The notes beneath the pieces were generated by a model. The model was not told the origin of the DNA. It worked only from the letters and a program-made list of their open reading frames with translations, and did not search any database. From Ceratopteris richardii (Eukaryota; Streptophyta; Polypodiopsida; Polypodiales; Pteridaceae): a stretch of DNA of 64,000 nt. The stretch is taken from NCBI GenBank assembly GCA_020310875.1, contig CM035416.1:2101406-2165405 (forward strand), written 5' to 3'. The first letter of the stretch is position 1, and the number at the start of each line of letters is the position of its first letter. Below, in pieces: positions 1 through 12,869 of the stretch. Made by a program: the position numbers and the translations under genes.

Positions 1-1
1 T

Positions 2-2770
2 ACAGAACATGACAGGCATGCTTCTACTTGGAAGGGTGAACTCGTTTTTCCCCAACTAAGATCGAACATGTCCTATGGTCACCCTGGAGCTAGAACATCC
101 CAAGCTCATGGAGCTCAAAGAGACAGAAGTAGAGATAGGCCAGAAGTAAGCTTTGCCAACCCAGGGGGCAGAGAAAGAACAAGAACGGAAACAAATAGAG
201 TGGAACCTGAGGTACTCAGAGCTCCAAGGAATCAAAGAAATACGGATGAGTTCCCTCTGCCAAGACCGAGCGAGCACAGGAGGACTTTGAGACCGACCCA
301 GTTAGTGACGTCCATGAAGAACTACTTCGATGGCACCGGAGACCCCTACGATCACGTAGCCGAGTTTAGGCAAGTCTTGAGAGCTGAACAAGTGGAGGAT
401 CTATTCATGCAGTACAATGCCTTTGGTCTAACCCTTAGGAACACCGCCCTGACATGGTTTCAGCCACTAAACGAGAGGCAGTTCAAGAGCATAGACCAAC
501 TTCTAGAGGCATTCATTATCGAATTCTCTAAAAGTGGCATAAGACATAACACTTCCTCGCTGATTCACAGCTTCAAGCAAACCCCTCAAGAAACCGTGAG
601 ACTTGCTGGAAGAAGATTTAGGCAATACTTAGAGAGATGCCTTGTCCCTGAGTTACCCACGCCAGCTAAGCAAGTGGCCTTGTTCTTGGATGGATTGCTA
701 AGTACCAAATTGAGATCATATGTGTACTTGAAGGACCCTAGGACCATAGAAGAGTGTGTACGCATGTGCATTGACATTGAGGATAACCTAGGGGAAGAAC
801 TAGAGCTTTCCAAAATCTACAAAGACTCAGATAGTGCCTCTAGCCTCTCTTTCTCGCAATCCACATCAATTGAGGAACTTGTAGAGAAAGTAGCTCAAAA
901 ATTAGGTGTCACTAGCAAACAGATCCCAAGATTTGCCCCAGTGAAAAGATGTTATACTTGTGGAGGTGACCATATGGCAAATGTATGTCCCATTATGGCT
1001 CAACCCCAAGTAAATCCTAGTAGCCAGTACTGCACCATAGAACGAAGATACACAAATCACACAGCACAAGACTACCCATATAACAAGCAAGCAGTTAGGC
1101 AAATCTACCCTCAGCCATATCAACAAGGCAGATACCAGAGTCCATACCCACCACAACAGTATACTAGGCCTCAGCAAAATTACCAACCGCAATATCAAGC
1201 CCAACTGAGACCCCAACCAGTGCTACAACAACCACCTGCTCCTACTAATGTGATCCCAGTAAAATATGCAGCTGCAGAAGAGAACCTGAATAGAGCTATA
1301 GTCCCTGTAACACCATTGCTTTCTGAAAGTGACCCGAGTGACCATAGCTTTGATTTGATGCATATTGACAGCCCCTAGGCCTACTACATGCAATCTCCTG
1401 AACATGGTGATTCCTACTACAGTGAAGAACCACGTGAACCTAGTTGGGAGCCAGAGTACACCAATGTAATGTACACAAACCCTAACTCTAGACCCCAACC
1501 TAGGCAGGTAAGACCCCCATTCCCTAGAGGGCCATGCTACAGATGTCAGGGTGATCACCTCATTCGTGATTGCCCGTTACCTCCACCTACACAACCCCAG
1601 TCAGTGACGATCCAGGGCTATTGCCAGGAGTGTGGAAAGGAGCATCTCTTACGAGACTGCCCAAAGAATCCTAATAATATGCCGAAAATCACTCCTATCA
1701 ATGTTGTTGGGTTAGTTGTAGACTCCACAGGAAGTGTGACTTCCACTACACCAGTGCAAGTGATCACTAGAGCCCAAGCCTTGCAACAGAACCAAAGCGT
1801 AGGCCAAGAAAAGAGCCCAGATGTTAGTGAAACGGAGAGCCTAACAAAGAAGAGGACTAGAGCTTGGAGAGATAGTCGTGAAAGAATGAAAAGACAATGG
1901 GCAAAGAAAATGAGTGAACTTGAGGAAAGCCTAAGAGAAACGAGAGCCAGGATAACCGAACTCACATCTCAAACTCCCTCTCACACTACCCCACCTCCAC
2001 CATTCCCAACTCCATCCGACCCGCCACCTTCCAACCCGCCTCACCTAATCCCACCACCCCCTAGAGTAGGATCAGTCCTAGCAGATCCCACTCCCGAGGA
2101 CCTAAACATGATGCTCAAAGCATATCAGGCCAGAATCCAAGCAGGGCCAAACGTAACTGATCATGAAAAGTGCTACCCTAGAGCAGAATTAGAGCTTGAA
2201 CGAACTAAAATTTGTGCTAAGATGGTGGAGCTGGCTCAAACCATGTTTGAAGCCAGTCGCCTCTTTAACATCTCTAGCTCAGCTAAGATGCATTTGCACT
2301 TTGAAGGACTGTTAGAAAGAATAGAGAGGCTGATTGCACAATCAGAAAAGGAACCCGCCTCTCAACACAAGGACAAGGCAAGTGAAAGAGTAAGCCTTCC
2401 TGCCCAGGAAGCCTATGTGCCTAACTCTACGGAGCCAGACACATCATCTTCTATGAATCGGTTCACACCAGAATTCCTACGTGAGATTCAAGAAGACAAA
2501 TGGGCTAAAGAGAGTGAAGTCCGTCCTCCCATTGAACTTGTGGATGATGCACACGACCAATTTCCACAAGACATCCCATCCATTTATGAGGAGCAGGAGA
2601 GCACCCAATCTCAGGAAAGATTAGACTTTGAGTCTAACTCTCTGCAAGAATTACCCCACTTCACAGGCCCATGGGAAGCTAAGTCTACTTGTATGAGAGC
2701 ACCCATAGTCATGGTACGAAATGAGGACTCAGTCATACCTAGGAATACAAGAGGTAGTGAAAAACACTAA
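2..2770 (+). pseudogene. gag: A gag (capsid/nucleocapsid), broken
   Basis: The frame is open from base 2 and matches the middle of gag in elements C and E, so the true start is upstream. A capsid-like gag domain follows (FDGTGDPYDHVAEF near 328-368). Three zinc knuckles of form CX2CX3HX4C are present: CYTCGGDHMANVC near 950, CYRCQGDHLIRDC near 1537 and CQECGKEHLLRDC near 1623. A proline-rich stretch (about 1980-2070) and a helical segment follow. The frame is broken by TAG at 1376-1378, where E has Gln. An extra A near 2750 shifts the frame just before the protease region, and the original frame then stops at 2768. Gag would build the virus-like particle and bind the RNA genome. Confidence 0.9.
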
Positions 2771-5381
2771 AGTACAGTGCAACCTCACCTTAGAGGAGCT
2801 ACTTAAAGTAAGGCCAGAGCTATGGAAACATGTAGCCAAACAAGTACCAGAGATAGCAAAACCTCGTTCCCAAGTAGGATCCCAGAGAACAATGCCAGAA
2901 ATACCATTGGACAAGATAGGAGACATGAGTGAGGGAGAAGAGGGAAACACATATCTTCCTATCACCCATCAAGGATACACCACCAAAGCCATTTTAGACT
3001 CAGGCGCAGGAGTTGCAATTGCTACCACTTCCCTATGGAAGCGTTGGGGCAAGCCAGCACTCAGGCCCACTAGGATGAAATTGCAAATGGCCGATGGTCA
3101 CATAGAGAGACCTTTAGGGCTGTTAGAAGGAATAACTCTCATCACATGTGGTGTTGAGTTCGAGCATACATTTGCTATATGTGATTTTAGCAAAAATCAT
3201 GCCTATGAAATGATCTTGGGACGACCTTTTATGCGACAGTTGCAAGTGGTACAGGACTGGGGAACCAATTCCTTGTACCTGCAACACTTAGGTGTTACGA
3301 CCAAAGTGAATTTCAAAGATTACTCTCATAGAGATGTCCCTCCTATCCAATGGAATCCCCTCCATAGAGCCAAAGATGATACGGAATCGGTGCATTCCAT
3401 TGGATCAGGATCCTCATGGATGCATGAAGACACCCACTTATGGATGTGCAAGGTAGCAGTAGAAGAAGAGAAGAGAGAAAAATCCAGAGAGGTAGGTGCA
3501 AAAGAAACACATAGATCAATTCAAGACCCAGCCTATGCACCTGTAGTCTTTCCTGACGAAGAATTTGAACCCCACGGCTGGGCAGAAATCCTAGCAACAA
3601 TGGATGTAGCCATCAATGAAGAACAATGGACACCTCACTGTGATGAAGATGGCTATGACATTTCAGTCTTCTCCATAGAGCCGATCATGGGAGAGGCAGT
3701 GTTAGAAGAGTGTGAACCTAGCCCTGATGCATTTGAGGATGCAAGTGACTCCGATCTAGAGTCAATCATCATGGACCCACCTTTTGCATCAGATGAAGAA
3801 TACTTCTATGAAGTAGAATTTCAACCCCAGAGGTATGGAGAGCTTACAAATGATGTAAGGCTAGCCACACATGTGACCCCGAAGGAAGAAGGAAAGAAAA
3901 GAAAGAAGAGAGAAGTCGCACCAGAAGAGGAAGAATCTTTGTTTGAGGTCCCGGAAAATTTTAAGAAGTATGAGATAGATGACAGGAGAGTCATGATCAG
4001 AATGCCTAAACAAGAGGCGCAATCAGGGGAGGCCTATGATAACAAAGAAACCACCAAGAAAATAGTGGTAGCCGTGGAAGAAGGAGAAGAGAGATGCACG
4101 TACATAGGCCATGACCTGACGGAAGACGAAGAGCACGAATTGATAGCCTTGCTAAGAGAGTACAGAGATGTATTCGCTTGGAGCTACAAGGACGTGAAAG
4201 GTGTAGACCCTGACATATGCTCACATACGATACCCATGACTTCAGAGGCTAGGCCCTCTAAGCAAAAGCCATACACATACAATGACAACTATGCGGCCAA
4301 GATCAAGGAAGAGATAGATCGCTTGGTTGAAGCTGGATTTATCTATGAAATTGAGCATACTGAGTGGGTATCCCCCATCGTAGTGGTGCCCAAGAAAAAT
4401 GGAAAGCTGCGTGTATGCATTAACTTGAAGAAGGTCAATGCAGCCACAATTCGAGATAACTATCCACTTCCTATCACAGAACATCTCTTAGAAAGAGTAG
4501 CAGGCAAGGAAGTGTACAGCTTCCTTGATGGATTTTCGGGCTACAATCAAGTAGCCATAGCTCCAGAAGATCAGCATAAGACGGCTTTTGCCACTGAATG
4601 GGGCATTTTTGCCTTTAGAGTAATGCCATTTGGGCTTACCAATGCACCCGCTACCTTCCAAAGACTAATGTGCCATGTATTTAAAGAGTTCCTGAGAAAG
4701 AACTTAGAAGTCTATGTTGATGATCTTTGTGCTTATTCCAACATTAGGCAAACCCATATTCCTGAACTCAGACAAATCTTTGACAAATGTAGAGAATATC
4801 AAGTCTACCTGAACCCAGAAAAGTGCGTTTTTATGGTCAGGCAAGGCAAGATTCTAGGACACATAGTGTCAAAGAATGGCATATCCACAGATGAAGAGAA
4901 AGTGAGAGCCATAGCGGAGCTACCTAGGCCAAAGAATGTCAAGGAAGTACAAGCTTTCATGGGGCATTGTGGTTATTACTGACGGTTTATACACATGTAT
5001 GTCATCATAGCAAAGCCTTTGTATGGACTTTTGACTAACTTTGAGTGGACTGATGAGTGTGAAAATTCCTTCAATGAGCTTAAATGACGATTATGTTCAG
5101 CCCCAATCTTGACTACACCAGATTGGAATAAACCCTTTCATGTTCATGTGGATGCATCCAATTATGCTATTGGATGTGTACTCGCACAACCTACTGGTGA
5201 AGGTCATATGGATCTCCCAATTGCCTATGCCAGTAGACAATTGAATGCAGCTGAACGAAATTACACTACTACTGAGAGAGAGGGACTAGGCATGGTATAT
5301 GCAGTTAAAAAGTTTAGACATTACTTGCTTGCAAATAAGTTTAAATTTTCTACAACCATCAGGCACTGGTATATCTTGTGA
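2721..5381 (+). pseudogene. pol: A pol part 1: retropepsin 1, reverse transcriptase and start of RNase H
   Basis: A retropepsin-like domain carries the active-site motif DSGAGVAIATT (near 2998) and a later LGRPFMRQL. An acidic spacer follows, then a Ty3/gypsy reverse transcriptase with VSPIVVVPKKNGKLRVCINL, FLDGFSGYNQ, MPFGLTNAPATFQR and the catalytic YVDDL (near 4710). RNase H starts with HVHVDASNYAIGCVLAQ. Two in-frame TGA stops, at 4980-4982 and in 5085-5087, each replace an Arg codon seen in C or E. A frameshift near 5350 scrambles the segment that reads FTNHQALLYL in E. The protease would cut the polyprotein and RT copies the RNA into DNA. Confidence 0.92.
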
Positions 5382-6004
5382 ACAAGCCCTGCAATACAGG
5401 AAGATTAGTAAGATGGTTTCTCTTGCTAATGGAATATGATTTTGAGGTTGTGGTAAGGAAAGGGAAGACTCACTTGAGAGCAGACCATCTCTCTAGGCTC
5501 ACATCTGGAGAAGCCCCACAAGGAGTGTTAGATGACCTTCTTGATGCTTACTTGTTTAATTTGGAAGTGGTGCCGCAGTGGGCTAAGCCATTAGTGCCAG
5601 TATTGACATACGGGCCTAACCACCCAATAATAAACACAGAGGATAAAGAGGTAGTAAAAGCCCAAAAGTATCACATCATGGCAAGAAGTATGTACAAGCA
5701 CACAGATCAAGGGATCTTGGCGTGTTGTGTGGAAGAGGATGAGTACGCTAAATGGTTGCAATTAGCACATGTAGGTGCACTAGAGCAACACTACTCAAAG
5801 CAACGAACCCTACAGACACTAAGGAGACTCGGAGTGCATTGGCCGACTATGGGAGCTGATGTCCAGAAGTTGTGCAATGAATGCCCAATCTGCTGCACTA
5901 AACCACCTATGGAACATGCCACTCTTTATCAAGTGTCCATAGTGCCAGATTGGAGTGAACCACTAGTATCCTTCTTGAGACGAAAACATTCCCTCCAGAC
6001 ATGA
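5378..6004 (+). pseudogene. pol: A pol part 2: end of RNase H and first integrase-type zinc module
   Basis: This frame resumes after the frameshift near 5350 with the RNase H connection segment. An H2C2-type module follows: His in LAHVGALEQH, then about 30 residues, then CPIC (about 5767-5895). It has the same H-X6-H and C-X2-C layout as the classical integrase zinc domain that comes again downstream, so this is a duplicate module. A single-base loss near 5980 ends the frame and the next segment continues in another frame. Confidence 0.85.
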
Positions 6005-8025
6005 ATCTGGCTAGGAAAAGGAGTTTAGAACAAGAAGCCCTGGATTACTCACTCATTGGTGATAATCTATACAAGCGTGGTAAAGATGGTTACCTGAGAC
6101 TATGTGTCCATGAGAGTGAATATCTCAAGATCTTGGAAACTGCTCACCAAGGTGTAGCGGGAGGACACTTTGGACCAGATCGGGTGATCAAGGCAATACT
6201 ATTTGCGGGCTTCTGGTCGCCAACCCTTCACATGGATGCACATACCTATGTGAAGAGGTGTGATGTCTGTCAGCGAGCTCAGCCTCCTATACGCAAAGAT
6301 GAGATGCCATTGAAACCCATGATGGGTGGACGTGCATTCTCTAAATGGGGAATAGACTTTGTAGGTCCTATCAATCCCCCAGCTAAGGTTTCACATGCTG
6401 AATACATCATTGTTGCCACAGACTATCTAACAAAGTGGGTAGAGGTAAAAGCTACGACAAAGAATGATGATCAGACAACTGCTAAGTTCCTATTTGAGAA
6501 TGTGTTCACAAGGTAAGGGCTACCTATAGAGCTAGTTAGTGATAGAGGCACTCACTTCTTGAATGAAGTTATTGAAAATCTGCTCCAAGAATTCCTGGTA
6601 GTACATAAGAAGTCTGCCCCCTATCACCCTCAAGCTAATGGCCAGGCTGAGAGCACAAATAAGATCTTATGCAATGTACTGACGAAATTAGTGAACAATA
6701 AACGCTCTGATTGGGACAAATAGCTACACCATGTTGTTTGGGCATACCGAGTCGCCTACAAAACGGTACTCCAAGCCACCCCCTTTCAGATGGTATTTGG
6801 CCAAAATGCAGTGCTACCGTTGGACTTCTTAATACCCACATCAAAAGTAGCACAGGAGCATGAGTGGACGGGTCATGAACTCTCTTCGAGAATTTTTGAC
6901 CTTGAATGATTAGGTGAAACCCGACTAAGAGCTGCAGCGGGAATATACGCAGCTAAGAAAAGACAAAAGGCATATTTTGATGCCCACGTTAAGGATAAAG
7001 GTTTGAAGGCAGGCGACCTAGTACTAGTATATACTTTGAAACAACATGCGAGGAAACTAGAGAAGAGAGGCTATGGACCCATGATCATTAATAGAATCTC
7101 AAAAAGTGGAGCAGTGCAACTAGCCACATTAGAAGGCGATATTCTCCCAAGCTACATAAGCGGATGCCGAGTCAAGTTATATCAGGAACCTCTGACGGAA
7201 GAGATGCTAAGTCGACTCAACACTGCTAAGAAACGCAAAGAAGAAGAAAAACGAATTCGCGAAGAAGCTCAAGAAGAAGCATTGGAACGCATCCGGAGAA
7301 TGAAGTTGAGAAGACAGGGTAGAGAGCAACCTAGGACAGATGCATATGTAGATCAAGGATATCATGTGGCTATGTGTGAAGTTTCAGGTTTTAGCTCTCA
7401 TAGGATAGTTGATCGACGTCCTTTTATAACCTTAGAGATAGGACAGGGAAAGGGTGCAAGGACTGTAAGAGCCTTAATTGACTCAGGTGCAACCACTAGT
7501 GCTGTTAAATTTTCGTACTGTCAAAAGTTGGAGTTAACCGTCAATCCTATAGAAGCATTTCTCATAGGATTGGGAGGTGTGGAAACCCGTTGCATGGGTG
7601 AGGTGGAACTTCCCCTCTATATTCAAGACGAAGTAATGACAGTCAAAGTACTAGTGTGTCAAGATGAGGACCTCACTGCGCCTCTTGTCTTGGGTCAGGA
7701 CTGGATCTATGATCATGCAGTCAACCTAAACCTAAGAAGTGGACTTCTTCAGGTATGGGAAAATCATAGTCGAATTACAGTTGAATTGGAAAATGAGGCA
7801 CTCAAGGAACTAGGTAATGCACGAACTCCTGGTCCTTCCAGGGGCGCACATGAAGTTGACAATGCTATTCTTGTCCAAAATTGTATGATGCAGAAAGAGG
7901 ATTGTCTCAACAACGGAATCAAGGATAAGACGGCACTCCCTTCTTTTCCAAAGGCCAGAGGGATGCAGCAACCAAAGGCAGATCAAATACAGAAGGAGCA
8001 GAGTACTACCTATACTGGAGGCTGA
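6001..8025 (+). pseudogene. pol: A pol part 3: integrase and second retropepsin-like domain
   Basis: The second H2C2 zinc module is AHQGVAGGH ... CDVC (about 6142-6273). The catalytic core has GIDFVGP, ELVSDRGTHF and YHPQANGQAEST, giving the D, D, E residues. The C-terminal part has a GPY/F-like GYGPMIINRIS. After a basic, charged linker a second retropepsin-like domain appears, with ALIDSGATTSAVKF (near 7474) and LVLGQDWIYDHAV (near 7686). Stops at 6514-6516 (TAA for Tyr), 6721-6723 (TAG) and 6907-6909 (TGA) interrupt one continuous frame. The integrase would insert the cDNA; the role of the second protease-like domain is unknown. Confidence 0.9.
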
Positions 8026-8553
8026 AGACACGTGCGAAGCAGAATGTCTCAGCCGTTGAAACAAGTGTGGGCGCGGAAAGGCGAACACCCTGTTGTGACC
8101 ACGCCAACTCCACGGCCAAAACCTCTTATTAGTAATCAACAACACGACACCAATAAGAAGTCTTTCATAAATTCTTCTGCAAAAGTGAAGTCTATTTGGG
8201 TACCCAAGAGGTCAATGAAGGCCAGCCCACAATCACGACAAATCTGGGTGCCTAAGGCTTGCTTGCGGGCTCAAATAGCTACACCGAGGCCACACCCAGT
8301 ACAACATGTTTCACACACTCGAATATCAGATGCCCATGCTTATACATCACGCGCGGGCACATATTCTTCCATGAGCACAAGGAGAATCACTTGTAAATGG
8401 GTCCCTAAGAAGCCTCATTTTCAAGTAGATACCCCTATCAAACTCTTCAGAGTCTCCACAAAATCAAGATCAAAGCCCATCCACTGCATTAGGCAACCTA
8501 AGAGTTGTAATAAACCCCCAGACCCCAGTTGTAAATCCATGCCCACCTACTAA
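8026..8553 (+). pseudogene. A pol tail with repeated WVPK motifs
   Basis: The same frame as the integrase/protease-2 segment continues after TGA at 8023-8025. This basic, Ser/Pro/Lys-rich tail has no recognised fold. It contains three copies of a short motif: SIWVPKRS (near 8190), QIWVPKAC (near 8239) and CKWVPKKP (near 8391). The same tail with 3-4 motifs occurs in elements B, C and E, so it is a conserved part of the polyprotein. The stop at 8551-8553 is probably the natural end of pol. Confidence 0.7.
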
Positions 8554-8764
8554 CTACATCACTCTCTCACTACATCATTCCACTTAGCTTCTAGGTCTAC
8601 CCAATTCCTAACTACACGCACAAGCACCGAGCACTTAATAGCCTACTAATCTCTCCCGAACCTCATGTTAATGTTGTGATGGGGACAAAAACGGTTCTAT
8701 CTTGTCCTTTACAATGTTAACACCTGTTTCTATATTCTCATAGAGTCAGGAGGCAAGAAGTAAC
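8554..8764 (+). promoter_or_regulatory. A pol-ORF3 spacer with candidate 3' splice site
   Basis: This non-coding spacer ends in a pyrimidine-rich stretch, TTTCTATATTCTCATAG (8727-8743), 21 bases before the ORF3 ATG. An equivalent pyrimidine-AG element lies before ORF3 in B, C and E. It is inferred to be an acceptor that would place ORF3 on a spliced subgenomic RNA. No experimental support is visible in sequence alone. Confidence 0.5.
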
Positions 8765-11700
8765 ATGGCAGATACGGAAGGAACTAGCTCCCAGGCAGGC
8801 ACCAGCCCCCAAGTTGTGGACATTGAAAGTCTTCCCGTTGAGGAGGAATCGAAGGAACGCCCAGTGGCATTGAGGGCATTACACGCCATACCGATTCAGA
8901 ATCCTCCACAGGGGCACACAATGCCGGTCAGCAAAAACTCACATTGGTTCAGTGAGGTGGCAGGATCTCTGGGTGAAGGCACTTACATGTGGGAGGCTGA
9001 GATAGAATTCAACGGGCGCTGGGGCAGGTATCACTTTTTCACCAGCGAATTTGAGAGACTGCAGAATAATGAAGGACTGAAACCTATATGGAAGAAGGCG
9101 GGACTCTACGATTACTTCAAATTCCAATTGCCAAAGCCCGACTTTCTAAGATGATCCTATTTGATTAGCACCCTCACTCTGAGCAAAGACAAAAAGGGAT
9201 ACAACACCTTTGTCCTCCCATCTCTCACAAGGGGCAATGAGCTGAAGCGCTTCAGGTTGACTATCAATTTGGTGAGGGAAGCTCTAGACATGAAAGGTAT
9301 GCACATTCCTACGGAGAAAGAGACTATGGTCCCCGACAATATGAAGAATAGGAATCTGACGAAATTAAAGGACATGGTGGCAATGACACCTACAATTGCC
9401 ATTCACTTGCGAATGGTCATGCAGCATTTTGCATTTCCCGCTCAAGAGAGGTTCACAATGCCACCTAAGAAGATATGGTTTAGTCTATACTTGGCCGATG
9501 CCTTCGATTTGACACAATATGCCCCACTGGATTATCGACCAAATCCACTTGGCTCATCGAAGGTGGTATAAAAAACAAAAGTCTGTAGTGTATGGATGCT
9601 GTGCTCTCACCCGGATTGTGTAAAGATGTTTGGCTTATGATGTGCCAGTTCAGAGGGCATTAATTTGGACAAGGGTACAGGAATTCCAACATAGACTATC
9701 AACCGCAGGACCGCCATCTAAGAAAATGAGAGGCGCAGTTCAGATGCCCTGTGCACAACCCCGCGGTGCGACGCTGACACCTGAGACAACTCCACGACTT
9801 CCTAGGCGGGTACAACCCTTCACTATCAGATTACCAAGACACAGCACTGATGGACCGAATTTGGTGTTCCCACCTGTACCAACCGACCTAGAGTTTCCTC
9901 ATGGATTCACATTAGAAGACCTAATTGATGAGGAGGTAGCCAGAATAATCGAAGCTGTTAATGCGGAAGTCGAGGTAGAGCAAGCTAGTGGACAACAAAC
10001 TGCTACAGACCAACCCCATCCCAGACAACCAGAGGTCGTTGATGTGGAGGGTGAAGAAGAAGAAGAACAAGAGGAGGAACATAATGGACAATCCGAGGAA
10101 GAAGAGCAGGAATATGATCAGGAAGCTCTGCAAGTACTTGAGGGTGCCCCAGCTTATACGAAGGAATTGAAAAAGCTCTATGATACCATCAACAGGTTTC
10201 AAGAGCAACATAGACTGTCCCTCGCAGCAGGAAAACCTCTCATGAACCAAATCCTTGAGGAGGAAGGAGTAGATGAGCAATACTGCGCCACACTTGATAT
10301 GATATCTGATGCTTTAGGAGTACCTGAGACGGTGCATACCGCCCTTGCAGAATCACGCAGAATGGAACGAAGATATGGCAGGTGCCCCCCACGATCAGGA
10401 AAATAGATGAATGTATTAGTATCAGAACCACAAGGCACATCCACAACCACGGGCACAGCACACACCGTTCATGATACTGAGGAAACCCATACATCAAGTG
10501 CACCTCCGTCACCCCCTTTGCAACCCCTGCCTCCAACTCCACCACATTCACCTCCCACAACCAGTGTAACCACTACTGTCACCGCCACCGAGTCTACTAC
10601 CCATACCGAAGCGCAGACCGTCAGTCAACCCATACAACCCACACACCCTATCTCCACCTCTCTTGTCTATACGGCCACTGACACAGTAATTCTAACTGCA
10701 GCCACGGAAAACCTCATTCCCCCGATCACAGTTCCTGGCAGTTCGTATTCACAATTGCACACACCACTGTACACTTTCACCACTATCACCGCACCCACAA
10801 TTCCCATGTTCACAATCACTCCCACCACTGCATCCACTTTTGATTTTATGGACATATCACCCACCTCGGCACCTCTCCCTCCCCCCATACACCCACCATC
10901 TCCCATTCCCCCACCTCCCACTTCACCATTTTCCAGCACCGCATCCACACTCCCCTTCCCCTTCCCCTTCCCCTTCCCTTCTGCATTCAACACCCTTCCC
11001 GCATCCACCCCTATTAATAATGTATTTAATAATATGTATCAGTGTATGTCTCAACTACAACAGCACTACCAGCATCTTGATAACCAACATACGAGACTCT
11101 TCCGAAGCCATGAAGAACTTCAAGTACGATTCATTGATCTAGAAAGGGAAAAGCGGCTACTACAACAATAGTATGTCACTTTATAGGAACAACATGAGCA
11201 GTTAGTAGCCAATCCACCCCAGTCAGATGCAGAAAAAAAACAACAAATGGATGATCTGCTACACTCCCAGATAACAGAGAATCTCAAGCTTCGACGCAAC
11301 ATGGCCCTCTTACGCAAACACATGTCTACTGCACTCGAGGAGAATAAACGACTATAGAAACAAAACGAAGAAAACTTAGAAGAAGCCATGGAGGGTTCCC
11401 CACAGGAAATCGATCTAGATAAATTCAAGGCCATACCCTCAGCGAATATGCAAATTGTGTTGGAAACCCATGCCGACCTCCTGGAAGCCCATGCAGCATT
11501 AGAAAGAGAAAGAGATGACCTATTAAAGCAGTTGGCAACCCAGCATGAGTCACCAAGCAAAGTCACAACCGTAGTTGACACATCTGAAGAAGTCGAAAAA
11601 CTCAGAGCAGAACTAGAAGAATTACGAAGTAAAGTCATGCAATACGAGCGTCAACCTTCACCTCTTGTAGAGCCCGAGCCTGAAGACTTAGTGCCAATTG

Positions 11701-12869
11701 AAATAGAGGAAACCTTCGAAGACCCATACGTTCCCATGCCTGCACCAGGGGGCAAGCAAACAGAAGAGGGCATGGACACCATCGAGATCGAGGCTCCTGA
11801 ATGGATGCAGAGGTTAGAGAAAGTGGCCACAACCCATGATGACAGAGTGGCAGTTCAGATAGCGTCTATGTCACGTTTGGAAGAGGTAGTCATAAAATCG
11901 GATTACTTTAGAAACCTCTCCCATCATCGGTGGATCGGCACATCCGACAACTTGTATGTTCCTTTCTGTGTCTTAATGGCGGATTACAATGTTGAAATCA
12001 AGCACCACACCTCAAAAGAACCAACCTCGGCTACACAGTTTGCACCGGACGACATCCCAGCAAGTGCCAAGCAGGGAAATATACACCAACCTACGTGGAG
12101 GATTCGTCTGCTGGAAACCTACCCTGAGATGGTAAGGACCTGGAATAACATGCCTTTGTATATCAAATACAACCCATGCTACTGCCCTGTATTTCGAAGA
12201 AGGTCGTGGCCGGAATACACAAAAACTGTGCTGACAACCAAAGATTGCGAGAAATGGCTCAATTATGTCTACTTAGCACCACCTAAGGGCCAACCTACCA
12301 TAGGATATATGATTTCAGTACCTGATGTCATGGCCCAAATGTGTCTTAAAATTTTTGAACTTATGTTGGTCACCTTCCGGACCTTCAAGAATGTCAAGGA
12401 ACCTCATCTGTCAGCTCTTGGATTTAATGAAGGTAATCAGGACCTTGTCTACGACATGAGCGAAACACCATCTATTAATGTTGTATATGCATGGCATTCG
12501 CGTATAAAGTATCTACCAGCCTGCTTCAAACAGACATTTGAAGAAATGTTTGTCACGAGATTCTGGGAATATCATTCAGAGATATTCATTCCCAGACCAT
12601 CACATTTATTACAGTTGTTTGCAGTGGAACAAGCTCTCCATTCAGAAAAGTTACGTATACCACATCCAGAGGTTCCCCGGCTAGTAGATTGGGATGCTTT
12701 ACTCACGGACTTGGCCAAAGGGTTGAGAATTGCAGAACATCACTTAGCACAAGACGTTGTAGAATACTACATCCAACGACCCACCCAACAAGGGTCTGTC
12801 AGGGACGACAAACGCGAGAGAGGGGGGGGTGTTGGAACTGAAGGACTCACAAGGCAAGGAAGCTTATGA
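8765..12869 (+). pseudogene. A ORF3: large 3' protein (globular N-terminus, Pro/Thr-rich middle, coiled coil, conserved C-terminus), broken
   Basis: The start is ATG 8765 (MADTEGTSSQ). The N-terminal region shares NSHWF, WGRYHFF, EFERLQN and LPKPDF with C's ORF3. It is followed by an acidic Glu-rich part (10040-10130), a Pro/Ser/Thr low-complexity part (10500-11000) and a coiled-coil-like part (11050-11640). The C-terminal region (about 11780-12800) is well conserved with B and C, including VYAWHSRIKYLPACFKQTFEEMF. Stops occur at 9152, 10404, 11169 and between 11172 and 11387, and there is a frameshift between 9530 and 9630. The frame runs 13 codons into the LTR. It occupies the place of envelope-like ORFs in other plant elements, but I see no signal peptide or membrane helix. 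Confidence 0.8.
10951..10980 (+). repeat. (CCCCTT)n hexanucleotide run inside A ORF3
   Basis: Four to five tandem CCCCTT units encode a Pro-Phe alternation in the Pro-rich part of ORF3. The run is local to element A. B and C have Pro-rich sequence here without this run. Confidence 0.85.

Noticed and set aside
10951..10980. Telomere-like repeat
   Set aside because: The unit is CCCCTT, not the plant CCCTAAA, the run is very short, and it lies in frame within a Pro-rich coding region.
10667..11008. Minus-strand Gly/Val-rich frame opposite the Pro/Thr-rich part of A ORF3
   Set aside because: It is a compositional shadow of the low-complexity plus-strand sequence; similar shadows appear opposite the same region in B and C.
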